DNA of 64,000 nt, from NCBI GenBank assembly GCA_016708765.1, contig JADJFD010000005.1, forward strand, positions 62,001-126,000, written 5' to 3'. Position 1 is the first letter of the stretch. Every line of letters begins with the position of its first letter. Positions 9,265-17,564 of the stretch are shown one piece after another. Source of the stretch: Chitinophagaceae bacterium (lineage in GTDB: Bacteria > Bacteroidota > Bacteroidia > Chitinophagales > Chitinophagaceae). The position numbers and the translations under genes are program-made. Under the pieces are notes generated by a model. That model ran no database searches, was not told the DNA's origin, and saw nothing but the letters and a program-made list of their open reading frames with translations.

Positions 9265-9286
9265 AAGATAGTTGTAAATTAATTGG

Positions 9287-9318
9287 GCAGGTTCTTTTAA
9301 TATTGAACCTGCTTTTTT
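9287..9318 (+). terminator. Terminator after transketolase
   Basis: An 8-bp stem GCAGGTTC / GAACCTGC around a 10-nt AT-rich loop is followed by TTTTTT. Confidence 0.8.
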
Positions 9319-9391
9319 ATTTTTAATCCCTGAAAAGTTTATTAAACATATTGCCAATTCACTATTCTAACCGAACCAAAGCCACTGATAA

Positions 9392-9946
9392 ATGTCCCTG
9401 ACACCCATTAGCGATAGTGAATTACTTGAACAGTTTCGTAATCCTATTACGAAAGAAAAAGCATATACCAGCCTGATAAAAAAATATCAGGAAAAATTGT
9501 ATTGGCATATACGCCGGATGGTAGTGCAGCATGATGATGCTAATGATGTGCTGCAAAATGTACTCATACGGGTGTGGAAAGGCCTTGAAAAGTTCAGAGA
9601 AGATAGCCAACTATACACTTGGCTCTATCGCATCGCCACCAATGAAAGCTTGACATATATTGAACAACAGAAGAAAAAATCGTCAGTAAGTTTTAGCGAT
9701 GTGGAAACCGGCCTTAGCAATAAAATAAAGGCAGATGAGAATTTTGATGCCAATAAAGTGGAGTGGAAACTACAACTAGCCATTCAGCAACTGCCTGAAA
9801 AACAGCGAGTTGTTTTCAGTCTTAGGTATTATGAAGAAATGCCATACGAAGAAATGAGCCGAGTTTTAGAGACTAGCGAAGGCGCCTTAAAAGCAAGCTA
9901 TCACCATGCTGTTAAAAAAGTCGAAGATTATATGCTCAATCATTAA
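9392..9946 (+). CDS. ECF-type RNA polymerase sigma factor
   Basis: A 184-residue sigma-70 family protein with only regions 2 and 4. Region 2 spans about residues 22-90 (DDANDVLQNVLIRVWKGLEKF, with YTWLYRIATNESL). Region 4 spans about 125-180 (LPEKQRVVFSLRYYEEMPYEEMS, then the helix-turn-helix). It heads a three-gene operon with a one-TM protein and a Spy-like periplasmic protein, the usual layout of a membrane-controlled ECF system. It has no TGTAAC-type ECF promoter upstream, unlike the sigma gene at 50330. The signal it answers is unknown. Confidence 0.9.
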   Translation: MSLTPISDSELLEQFRNPITKEKAYTSLIKKYQEKLYWHIRRMVVQHDDANDVLQNVLIRVWKGLEKFREDSQLYTWLYRIATNESLTYIEQQKKKSSVSFSDVETGLSNKIKADENFDANKVEWKLQLAIQQLPEKQRVVFSLRYYEEMPYEEMSRVLETSEGALKASYHHAVKKVEDYMLNH

Positions 9947-9981
9947 ACTTTGAGGGTAAAAATCTATCTTATAACCGTTAA

Positions 9982-10752
9982 ATGACACAAAAAGACAACA
10001 TATTACAAGAATTGAAGGAATTGAAAAGTTTCCTTGTTAATTTAAGCTTGCAGAATGTTTACTCCGTTCCTGCCGGTTATTTTGATGGATTAGCTGTGCA
10101 AGTAATGAAAAGGATCAAAACTTTGGAAGCAATTGATGCAAAAGAAGAGTTGGGTCATTTATCAACGTTATTGAATTCTACTTCTAAAGAAACTTTATAT
10201 ACTGTTCCACTCGGGTATTTTGAAACGCTGGCAGATAATGTGCTGCATACAGTTCATGAAAGCAACGATTATCAAACAGCTAAAGAAGAATTGGAAGTTC
10301 TTTCTCCATTGCTTAGCGGATTGAAAAAAGATAATCCGTATACTATTCCTGCAGGCTATTTTGAAAACATAACATCTGTAGCGAATAAACCTGCCACAAA
10401 AGTTATTTCATTTGGTAGTCGCAAATGGTTTCGTTATGCTGCTGCCGCTGTTGTTACTGGCTTAATTGTGTTATCTGGTTTTATATATTTTGGTAGAAAC
10501 AATTCGACTACCGAACCAGGTAGTAAAGTAATGGCTAAAATTACCCAGGATGTAAAAAACATGAATATTGAGCAACAAGATGATTTGATAGATTTTATTG
10601 ATGCGGGTCTTAATGGAAAAGAATCAGTACAAACAAAAAACAGTAACAGATCAACCGAAATAAAAGATTTACTGATTGGCATTTCGGATGATGAATTAAA
10701 AGATTTTCAGGAACAATCTGAAGACATTCAGGCTGTTTTACTGGTCAACTAA
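9982..10752 (+). CDS. Single-TM protein with three YTVPxGYF repeats, probable anti-sigma factor
   Basis: A 256-residue protein I do not recognise by name. The N-terminal 130 residues hold three copies of a unit of about 46 residues, each made of an acidic helix (KEELxxLSxLL) followed by Y-T-V/I-P-x-G-Y-F. The conserved prolines are at residues 30, 76 and 123. A single membrane helix follows at about 148-168 (RYAAAAVVTGLIVLSGFIYF), then about 85 soluble residues ending in a DDELKDFQEQ segment. It starts 36 bp after the ECF sigma stop. Position and topology suggest an anti-sigma factor whose repeats lie in the cytoplasm. No zinc-binding HxxxCxxC motif is present. Confidence 0.65.
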   Translation: MTQKDNILQELKELKSFLVNLSLQNVYSVPAGYFDGLAVQVMKRIKTLEAIDAKEELGHLSTLLNSTSKETLYTVPLGYFETLADNVLHTVHESNDYQTAKEELEVLSPLLSGLKKDNPYTIPAGYFENITSVANKPATKVISFGSRKWFRYAAAAVVTGLIVLSGFIYFGRNNSTTEPGSKVMAKITQDVKNMNIEQQDDLIDFIDAGLNGKESVQTKNSNRSTEIKDLLIGISDDELKDFQEQSEDIQAVLLVN

Positions 10753-10758
10753 GTGATA

Positions 10759-11184
10759 ATGAAAAAATATTTATACATATTACTCTTGTTTCTACTGCCA
10801 GCAGTAGCAGCTTTTTCGCAGGACGAGAATCCTGCTGAAGAAAATGGCAAGATTGCTGTGAGAATGAGAGAGTATATTCAAAAAAATCTTGGCTTATCAA
10901 AAAGTGAAGCCCAGAAATTTACTCCTGTTTTTGCCCGTTACTTCAGAGACTTTGCACAAACACATCGTCAAAATAAAGGCGACAGGTTGATACTTCAGCA
11001 AAAAGTAATTGAACTTCGCTTACGTTACCGTGGAGAGTTTAAACAAATAATGGATGAGCAAAGAGCCAATAAAGTTTTTCAATACGAAGATAAATTTCGA
11101 CAAGAAGTAATTCGTATTATAAAAGAAAACCGAAGGGACAGGGTTCCTCCGAGAAGAACAAAAGCAGTATTACTCAGAGACTAG
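10759..11184 (+). CDS. Spy/CpxP-like periplasmic protein
   Basis: A 141-residue exported protein. The signal peptide (MKKYLYILLLFLLPAVAAFSQ) is followed by a charged helical domain rich in Arg, Lys, Glu and Gln, with a repeated LxxKxRxxF pattern, similar to Spy/CpxP-like chaperones and sensor proteins. The ATG at 10759 is preferred to the GTG six bases upstream because it starts the signal peptide directly. It is the last gene of the ECF sigma operon (6 bp after the previous stop), followed by a strong terminator. A role in sensing envelope stress or feeding back on the sigma system is inferred. Confidence 0.65.
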   Translation: MKKYLYILLLFLLPAVAAFSQDENPAEENGKIAVRMREYIQKNLGLSKSEAQKFTPVFARYFRDFAQTHRQNKGDRLILQQKVIELRLRYRGEFKQIMDEQRANKVFQYEDKFRQEVIRIIKENRRDRVPPRRTKAVLLRD

Positions 11185-11199
11185 CAAACTATATTCTTT

Positions 11200-11226
11200 A
11201 AACCAGTTAGAAATAACTGGTTTTTT
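11200..11226 (+). terminator. Terminator of the first ECF sigma operon
   Basis: Stem AACCAGTTA / TAACTGGTT with a GAAA tetraloop and a TTTTTT tail. The remaining sequence to the sulfatase gene at 11419 is AT-rich; no ORF was found in it. Confidence 0.85.
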
Positions 11227-11418
11227 ATTTCAACACTGTAACACTTTCTTACCTGCAATATCCGGCATTATTTATAAGAGTAAATGTTTACTACCGATTG
11301 CGCATCCGTAATAGTCCAATTATATTGGCCTAAGGGCTGCTACATCGGCATTATACTACAAAAAAATTATGGCAATGTATGTTTTAATGGTATAACTTGT
11401 TTTTGCAATTAAACAAAC

Positions 11419-12963
11419 ATGAAGCAGTTACTCTTTTTCCTTCTTTTATCAATCAATAGTTTTTCGCAACAACGGCCGAATATTATTTACATTATGAGTG
11501 ACGATCATGATGCAGATGCAATAAGTGCCTACAACAAACAATTTATTAAAACACCCAATATTGATCGCATTGCCAAAGAAGGTATGAAATTTAATAAAGC
11601 TTTTGTTGGTAATTCAATTTGCTCTCCGGCAAGAGCTACTTTACTTACCGGGCAGCATTCGCATAAGAATGGTGTAAAAGATAATCGCACAAAATTTGAT
11701 TCGTCTAAAACAACAATTGCACATCTGTTACATGATGCAGGCTATCAAACATCGATAATTGGCAAATGGCATTTACATTCTTATCCAGTTGGCTTTGATT
11801 ATTGGAGAGTGTTGCCGGGAATGGGTCAATACTTTGATACAAGAATGATAACCATGAATGGTGATACCATTACTGAGAAAGGCTATTCAGCAGAAGCTCT
11901 TACAGCCGATGCAATTAATTGGCTTGAGAACCGAGATAAAAATAAACCTTTCGCTTTTTTCTTTCACCATAAAGCACCACATCGAAATTTTGTTCCCGCA
12001 TTAAAATACCTAGAAGAATATCATTCAAAAACATTTCCTGAACCTGCTACTTTATATACAGACACTACCGGCCGGGTCAGTGCATGGCGAATGCAAACTA
12101 TGAATATCTTATTGGATATGCGATTATCCGGCGATTTGAAAATTGACCCTGCATACCTGAAAGACATTCCTGAATTAAAGCCCGATGCAGAAGATGTTGC
12201 AACCTATAATGCCATTATGAAAAGAATGTCGCCTGATCAGCGACAGCGATTTGAAGAAATTTATGCAGAACGAGGAAAAATTATCCGTGATAAAAAACCT
12301 AAAGGAAATGAATTAATGAAATACAAATATCAATGGTATATGCAGGATTATCTTGCTTGCATTGCATCAATTGATGAAAGTGTAGGTGTCCTGTTGAACT
12401 ATCTTGATAAAAATAATCTTAGTAATAACACAGCTGTTATTTACACCAGCGACCAAGGTTTTTATTTAGGAGAGAATGGCTGGTTTGATAAACGCTTTGC
12501 ATACGATGTATCAATGGGAACACCTTTATTAATTAAATGGCCCGGACATATAAAAGCAGGCAGTGTAAGCAATCAACTGGTACAGAATATTGATTTCGCT
12601 CCAACTATCGTAGACATTGCCGGCGGAAAAATTCCTGACTGGATGCAAGGCATTAGTTTAAAAACTTTATTGACAGGAACTAAAAAAGTACTTGACAGAA
12701 AATATTTGTATTATCATTATTACGAGTATGTAAGAGACCATACCGTAATTCCTCATCTTGCAGTAAGAGGCGAACATTATAAACTTATTTACTTCTACAC
12801 TGTAAATGAATGGGAGCTATATGATTTGAAATCAGATCCGAATGAGCAGAAAAATTTGATCAATAACATGGCTTATGCAAAAACTGTTTTTGAATTAAAG
12901 AAAGAATTAATTAATCTACGGAATCAATACGATGATCATGAACCAGCAGGAGAGCTTCACTGA
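11419..12963 (+). CDS. Secreted type I sulfatase
   Basis: A 514-residue member of the alkaline phosphatase superfamily that hydrolyses sulfate esters in the periplasm. A signal peptide covers residues 1-17. Metal-binding Asp28-Asp29 lie in MSDDH. The sulfatase signature CSPARATLLTG begins at Cys68, the residue converted to formylglycine. GKWHLHS and a later TSDQGFYLGENGWFDKR give further active-site residues. It resembles the Bacteroidota enzymes that act on sulfated glycans. No maturase and no polysaccharide utilisation locus is adjacent. Its last 7 bases overlap the convergent amidase gene. Confidence 0.9.
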   Translation: MKQLLFFLLLSINSFSQQRPNIIYIMSDDHDADAISAYNKQFIKTPNIDRIAKEGMKFNKAFVGNSICSPARATLLTGQHSHKNGVKDNRTKFDSSKTTIAHLLHDAGYQTSIIGKWHLHSYPVGFDYWRVLPGMGQYFDTRMITMNGDTITEKGYSAEALTADAINWLENRDKNKPFAFFFHHKAPHRNFVPALKYLEEYHSKTFPEPATLYTDTTGRVSAWRMQTMNILLDMRLSGDLKIDPAYLKDIPELKPDAEDVATYNAIMKRMSPDQRQRFEEIYAERGKIIRDKKPKGNELMKYKYQWYMQDYLACIASIDESVGVLLNYLDKNNLSNNTAVIYTSDQGFYLGENGWFDKRFAYDVSMGTPLLIKWPGHIKAGSVSNQLVQNIDFAPTIVDIAGGKIPDWMQGISLKTLLTGTKKVLDRKYLYYHYYEYVRDHTVIPHLAVRGEHYKLIYFYTVNEWELYDLKSDPNEQKNLINNMAYAKTVFELKKELINLRNQYDDHEPAGELH

Positions 12964-13775
12964 TATTTCTTACTTAACTGATAAAGCACTTTTAACTGGT
13001 CGGTATTCAAACCTCTTGTTGTATCCTGTAGCCAATGTCTTTTAAACCCTGCAATGGCAGCGGTGGTATCTTTCATATCAAAACCAACAATACGCAATGC
13101 CTGTAAGTGATTAAAATTATTTGGCAATGTAACGTTTGATGGGTTATCATACCAATACCCAAATCCTTTTTCAGACAATGTCTTCCAGGGAAACCGCCAG
13201 TTAGGATCATTTTTTCTTGTGGGTGCAATGTCACCATGTCCAATAAAATTCGATGTTGGAATGCTATATGTTTTTTTAAGCCGATCAAGTAATGTTAACA
13301 GACTTTGCATTTGTGCTTCAGAGAATGATTCGAAACCATTGTTATCTAATTCAATTCCAATACTTGATGAATTAAGGTCTGTTGTATTTCCCCATTTACT
13401 TACACCAGCATGATGTGCTCTCAATAAATCATTCAACATATGATGCACCGTACCATCCTTACAAATTACATAATGGGCACTTACCTGTGTTCTAGGCAAA
13501 GTGAAAGTTTTCAATGTTTGCTCGCAACTGTTTTGTGCTGTATGGTGAATGATAACAATATTTGCACGGCGCATTGAAAGATTTGTTGTTCCTACCCAAT
13601 CAACCGCATATGGTAAGCCGGCAGAATCTTTTACCGGATACTCCATCAACATTTTTGCATATGCTTTTACCTGTTGCTTATAGGTTTTATTAGTTGCAGC
13701 ATATTTACTTTCTGAACAACCATAAATGAAGATCAAAAAGAGAGCAAGATAAACAACTATAATATTTCGTCTCAT
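12957..13775 (-). CDS. N-acetylmuramoyl-L-alanine amidase, lipoprotein (Amidase_2)
   Basis: A 272-residue lipoprotein with lipobox IYGC (Cys20). The Amidase_2 domain carries the zinc ligands: His in IIHHTAQN, His/Asp in GHGDIAPTRKNDPNWRFPW, and a middle AHHAGVSKWGN segment. It would cleave the amide between MurNAc and the stem peptide, for wall remodelling or recycling of muropeptides. The 3' end overlaps the convergent sulfatase gene by 7 bases, so neither transcript can end on a hairpin between them. The recycling genes at 21.1-23.3 kb (AmgK-like, MurU-like) are in the same window but not the same operon. Confidence 0.88.
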   Translation of the reverse strand: MRRNIIVVYLALFLIFIYGCSESKYAATNKTYKQQVKAYAKMLMEYPVKDSAGLPYAVDWVGTTNLSMRRANIVIIHHTAQNSCEQTLKTFTLPRTQVSAHYVICKDGTVHHMLNDLLRAHHAGVSKWGNTTDLNSSSIGIELDNNGFESFSEAQMQSLLTLLDRLKKTYSIPTSNFIGHGDIAPTRKNDPNWRFPWKTLSEKGFGYWYDNPSNVTLPNNFNHLQALRIVGFDMKDTTAAIAGFKRHWLQDTTRGLNTDQLKVLYQLSKKYQ

Positions 13776-13811
13776 ATAATTAAGATTATTGCTACTAAAG
13801 AAAGAAACAAC

Positions 13812-15032
13812 TCACCTTCGTTTAGGTGCTCCTCTGTGAAATTGTCTTTGCGGACTTCTGTTACCAGAGCCAGAACGGATTCTCGGATTGTAAACCGGTG
13901 CTTTGCCTAGTTCTTTGGGCACTTCTACTTTTTCCACTTCTTTACCGAGCAACTGCTCTATTGCAGCAAACCTGTTATGTTCTTTTTCCCCAATCAATGT
14001 AAATGCGGAGCCATCTGCTTCTGCTCTTGCAGTTCTTCCTATGCGATGTACATAATCTTCACCATCGCCTGGCACATCATAATTTATAACTACGTCAATT
14101 GTATCAATATCAATTCCACGACTAAGAATATCTGTAGCTACCATTACTGGTATTCGTCCGGCAGTAAACGCACCCAGCACACTTTCCCTTTCTGATTGTT
14201 CCAGATCGCTATGAATTTCTGCAACGTTAACACCGCCATGTTTCAACTCTCTTGCTAGCTGTTTTACTGTTTGTTTGCGGCTGCAAAAAATCAATGCATT
14301 TTTATATGGCGTTTCTTTTAGAATCTTTTTTATCAATGGCAATTTTTGCGGCTCATACACCACAAATGCTTTTTGAACTATTTTTTCCGGCGGTTTTGAA
14401 ATTGCAATATTTATTTCCACCGGTTCATGTAAAATTTTTCTTGCCAGTTCTCTTATCTTACCAGGCATGGTGGCAGAGAATAACAAATTCTGTCGTTTTA
14501 CTGGAAGTCCTTTTATAATCTTATTGATGTCATCCTGAAAACCCATATCAAGCATTCTGTCTGCTTCATCTAATATTAAAAACTGCAACCCCTTCATATT
14601 TACATAACCCATGTTCAGGTGTGCAATCATTCTTCCGGGTGTACAAACAATTATATCTGCACCCATCTGTAATGCCTTTTTCTCGGCTACAAAATTCTGA
14701 GCATCGTTTCCTCCATAAATAGCAATAGAACTAAGATGTGTAAAATAAGACAGCCCTTCAATATGTTGTGCAATTTGGATAGCCAGTTCTCTTGTTGGTA
14801 CCACTATTAATGCTCCCACCTGTCCATCAATATGATTCTTTAAAATCTGGTTCATTACCGGCAATAAAAATGCTGCCGTTTTTCCGGTGCCAGTTTGTGC
14901 CGAAGCAATTATGTCTTTACCAGCAAGAATTGAAGGAATTACCTGCTCCTGAACGGGAGTGGCATTTTCATAATTAGAAGCTTCAATACCTTCCAGCAGG
15001 TTTGGATGAAAATTAAATTCTGTAAAACGCAA
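13812..15032 (-). CDS. DEAD-box RNA helicase (RhlE-like)
   Basis: A 406-residue ATP-dependent RNA helicase. Motifs in order: Q motif FNFHPNLLEGI (6-16), Walker A AQTGTGKT (45-52), PTRELA, DEAD, SAT, and in the second domain IFCSRKQTVKQLA, TDILSRGIDID and HRIGRTARA. The C-terminal tail is short, basic and Arg/Gly-rich. The start is a TTG at 15032: no in-frame ATG exists before the upstream stop, and the family begins at about this position. A TATCTTCG sequence about 20 bp upstream may be a weak -7 box. A role in ribosome assembly or cold adaptation is typical for this family but not shown here. Confidence 0.9.
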   Translation of the reverse strand: MRFTEFNFHPNLLEGIEASNYENATPVQEQVIPSILAGKDIIASAQTGTGKTAAFLLPVMNQILKNHIDGQVGALIVVPTRELAIQIAQHIEGLSYFTHLSSIAIYGGNDAQNFVAEKKALQMGADIIVCTPGRMIAHLNMGYVNMKGLQFLILDEADRMLDMGFQDDINKIIKGLPVKRQNLLFSATMPGKIRELARKILHEPVEINIAISKPPEKIVQKAFVVYEPQKLPLIKKILKETPYKNALIFCSRKQTVKQLARELKHGGVNVAEIHSDLEQSERESVLGAFTAGRIPVMVATDILSRGIDIDTIDVVINYDVPGDGEDYVHRIGRTARAEADGSAFTLIGEKEHNRFAAIEQLLGKEVEKVEVPKELGKAPVYNPRIRSGSGNRSPQRQFHRGAPKRR

Positions 15033-15085
15033 AATGATTTATTTAAAAGAAACGAAGATACTTGAAATAGGCCGCAGGCTGGATT

Positions 15086-17461
15086 TTATTCCATTATCTG
15101 CTCAATCCTTGTTAATCGCCCATCTTTTGTCATACCTTCTATAATAACACGGAAAGCTTTCGCAAGATCATTATTATAAAAGGTAAGTTTCACTTTATTC
15201 TTTTCAGGAGTTGTTACTACCTGCGGATTCCAATACAATGTAGTCCGCAAATCCTTTTGTTCATTAGCCGCAAGAAAACTGCTATGATTGGGTGAATAAA
15301 ACTGCTTAATTGGAGAATAACCACTCACCTTGCTACTGGAAAGTCCTTTTCCAGGCTCATTCTGTACATCATTTCCTTTACGAGTATATACAACAATTGC
15401 TCCGTTACCACCGCCAGTAGATCCCATGAAAGGTGGCCGCATCACTTTTATATACGCCACATTATTTACATTAATAGATGATAAGAAACTAATATCCGAA
15501 GGAATTTCATCAACTAAAACTAGCGGAGCTCCACCCCGCCATTGTAACTGAGCATTAGCTCCGCTTCCTGTAATTTGCAATCCCGCAACTTTTCCTTGCA
15601 AGTAAGCAAAGATGTCTGTAGCCGAATTTGCAAACGGATCATTTATCAGATCGAACTGATAACCATCGCCGGCAAACATTCCGGAAGCATACTTTTCATC
15701 CAGCAACTGAACAGGAGTTTTTGTTTTTGCTTTTATTATAACATTCTCCAATACTTTTCCTTCTTCAGCCAAAAGCAATCTTCTTACTTCGTCCGATAAT
15801 TGAAAGTGTCTTGCATAACCAGTAGTATCTTCCATCTTGTTGTAATAAAGCCCTTTTGCAAAAATTCTGTTCTTATGCGCCGGCAATTTACTTTCCATGA
15901 AGCGTACGGTTGCATCTTTTATTCCTTTTGACAATTGAAAATAAATATTGGCCGTGTCAAAAAGAAAAACAGTTGGGTCATTAAAAGTGCCATCCTTTTC
16001 TACCGGAACAAACAGCATTTTATTTCCACCTTCACTTTTCTGATTAATAACAAGAATAATATGAGCATTATCTCTTAGTTGGCTGGGTAATACACCATAT
16101 ACTTTTCCTGATAAACTGAGATAAGCTGTGTCTTTAGAATAATTAATTTTTGGTAAGATTCCTTTTACTATATCATCCCATTTAAATCGTCGCCATCCAT
16201 TGGTAAGCATTACAAGATCGAGATGCTCCGTTACCACATTATCATTTGAAGAAAAATAGTAGGCAGGATTAAATATTTGTCCTTTCAAATCAGACGATAA
16301 CAATAGGTGAGAAATAATATTATCGGTACTATCTGTATCTATTGCTGCATCTGTAATAGCGACTGAAAAATCAGCAGACAAACTATCAGGAACAGTTATT
16401 TCAATTTCATTTCTGGCTCTCTTGTTTAATCCCCAATGTGTTACATTCATTTCCGCAGCAAATGAATATTCTTCATTATTTACAAAAGTGATTCGCTCTG
16501 CCAATGGATTCCAGTTACCATCAAATAGTGTAAGGGTTAAAATTCCAGAAGGAAGATCCTGAACCGGAATAACTCCCTGTGCTTTACCGGCAGCTAATTT
16601 TCTTGCTACTTTAAATACTCGGTATTGATTCATAGTGCCGACCAAATACACAGTTTCAACCTTTGATGCAGTTGCTTCATTTGTTTGAATAAAAAAATTC
16701 CTTTTGTTCCCTGAAATAGTTAGTTGTAATGAAATACCAGTTTCCTTAGTTGCAGGTAAAGTGGTTTTATATTCTTTGCCTTTTTCATCTTTCCAAGTGG
16801 CTGTAAAACTTTCGCCCTTCTCGGGAAGCACAAAAAGATAGCCCATACCATCATGTAATGTTTTCAAACTATCAATTAGTTCTCCTTTTTGATTTTTTAT
16901 AACGCCATTTACTTTAACAGGCCGTCCAAACTGATCAATGACTTTAAAAGCCACTTTATTATTTGCACCTAAAACTATATCTCCTCCTTCCGGATAAAAA
17001 CCAAGTGTTGGAACGATGCTAACTGCCGATACTGGAGAAGGCTTATCAGAAATTATACGAATATCTTTTTCATAAATAAATGCTGTATCAAAATTGAGCA
17101 TCCATTTGGTATATGCTTTTACATGAATAAAACTGCCTTTGTAACTTGTCGGAATATCAAATTGTCCATTTGTATTTGCTGCTTGCAACGGACTTACCGT
17201 TTGTGAAAGAAGATTGCCTTTATCATCTGTCCAGTCGATATAAAAAGTTTTGCTGCTGAAGGCAGGAGTTATTCCCTCCAAAAGATAAGCTTTGAACCAG
17301 ATCGTTTCACCTGCTACATAACTGGCTTTATCATAATGCAGATAAGCCCTTTCTTGAGCATATTCATTTGCATATTTATCAATGGTGGAATCGATATTTT
17401 GTGCTACTACCTGAGTAACAAATAATGAGCAAAGAAAACTTAGAAGAATATTTTTTTTCAT
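15086..17461 (-). CDS. Secreted MG2-domain protein with a TonB plug-like domain
   Basis: A 791-residue exported protein. The signal peptide ends FVTQVVAQ, and the ATG at 17461 is chosen because it starts that peptide. An alpha-2-macroglobulin MG2-like domain follows (YLHYDKASYVAGETIWFKAY), then beta-rich sandwich repeats. Near the C-terminus is a plug-like segment (DIFAYLQGKVAGLQITGSG, LVLVDEIP, NGAIVVYTRKG) of the kind found in TonB receptors but with no barrel after it. This family is common in Bacteroidota and its function is not established. It may be a periplasmic or surface protein in protein folding or receptor assembly. Confidence 0.7.
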   Translation of the reverse strand: MKKNILLSFLCSLFVTQVVAQNIDSTIDKYANEYAQERAYLHYDKASYVAGETIWFKAYLLEGITPAFSSKTFYIDWTDDKGNLLSQTVSPLQAANTNGQFDIPTSYKGSFIHVKAYTKWMLNFDTAFIYEKDIRIISDKPSPVSAVSIVPTLGFYPEGGDIVLGANNKVAFKVIDQFGRPVKVNGVIKNQKGELIDSLKTLHDGMGYLFVLPEKGESFTATWKDEKGKEYKTTLPATKETGISLQLTISGNKRNFFIQTNEATASKVETVYLVGTMNQYRVFKVARKLAAGKAQGVIPVQDLPSGILTLTLFDGNWNPLAERITFVNNEEYSFAAEMNVTHWGLNKRARNEIEITVPDSLSADFSVAITDAAIDTDSTDNIISHLLLSSDLKGQIFNPAYYFSSNDNVVTEHLDLVMLTNGWRRFKWDDIVKGILPKINYSKDTAYLSLSGKVYGVLPSQLRDNAHIILVINQKSEGGNKMLFVPVEKDGTFNDPTVFLFDTANIYFQLSKGIKDATVRFMESKLPAHKNRIFAKGLYYNKMEDTTGYARHFQLSDEVRRLLLAEEGKVLENVIIKAKTKTPVQLLDEKYASGMFAGDGYQFDLINDPFANSATDIFAYLQGKVAGLQITGSGANAQLQWRGGAPLVLVDEIPSDISFLSSINVNNVAYIKVMRPPFMGSTGGGNGAIVVYTRKGNDVQNEPGKGLSSSKVSGYSPIKQFYSPNHSSFLAANEQKDLRTTLYWNPQVVTTPEKNKVKLTFYNNDLAKAFRVIIEGMTKDGRLTRIEQIME

Positions 17462-17564
17462 CACGATGTCATTTCTATTTGCAAATGGAGTGTGCAATTT
17501 AAGCTTTAATAGAAATGAAACAAGGCTATTAACAGATTTGCAACAATCAGTTTCCTAAAACAAA

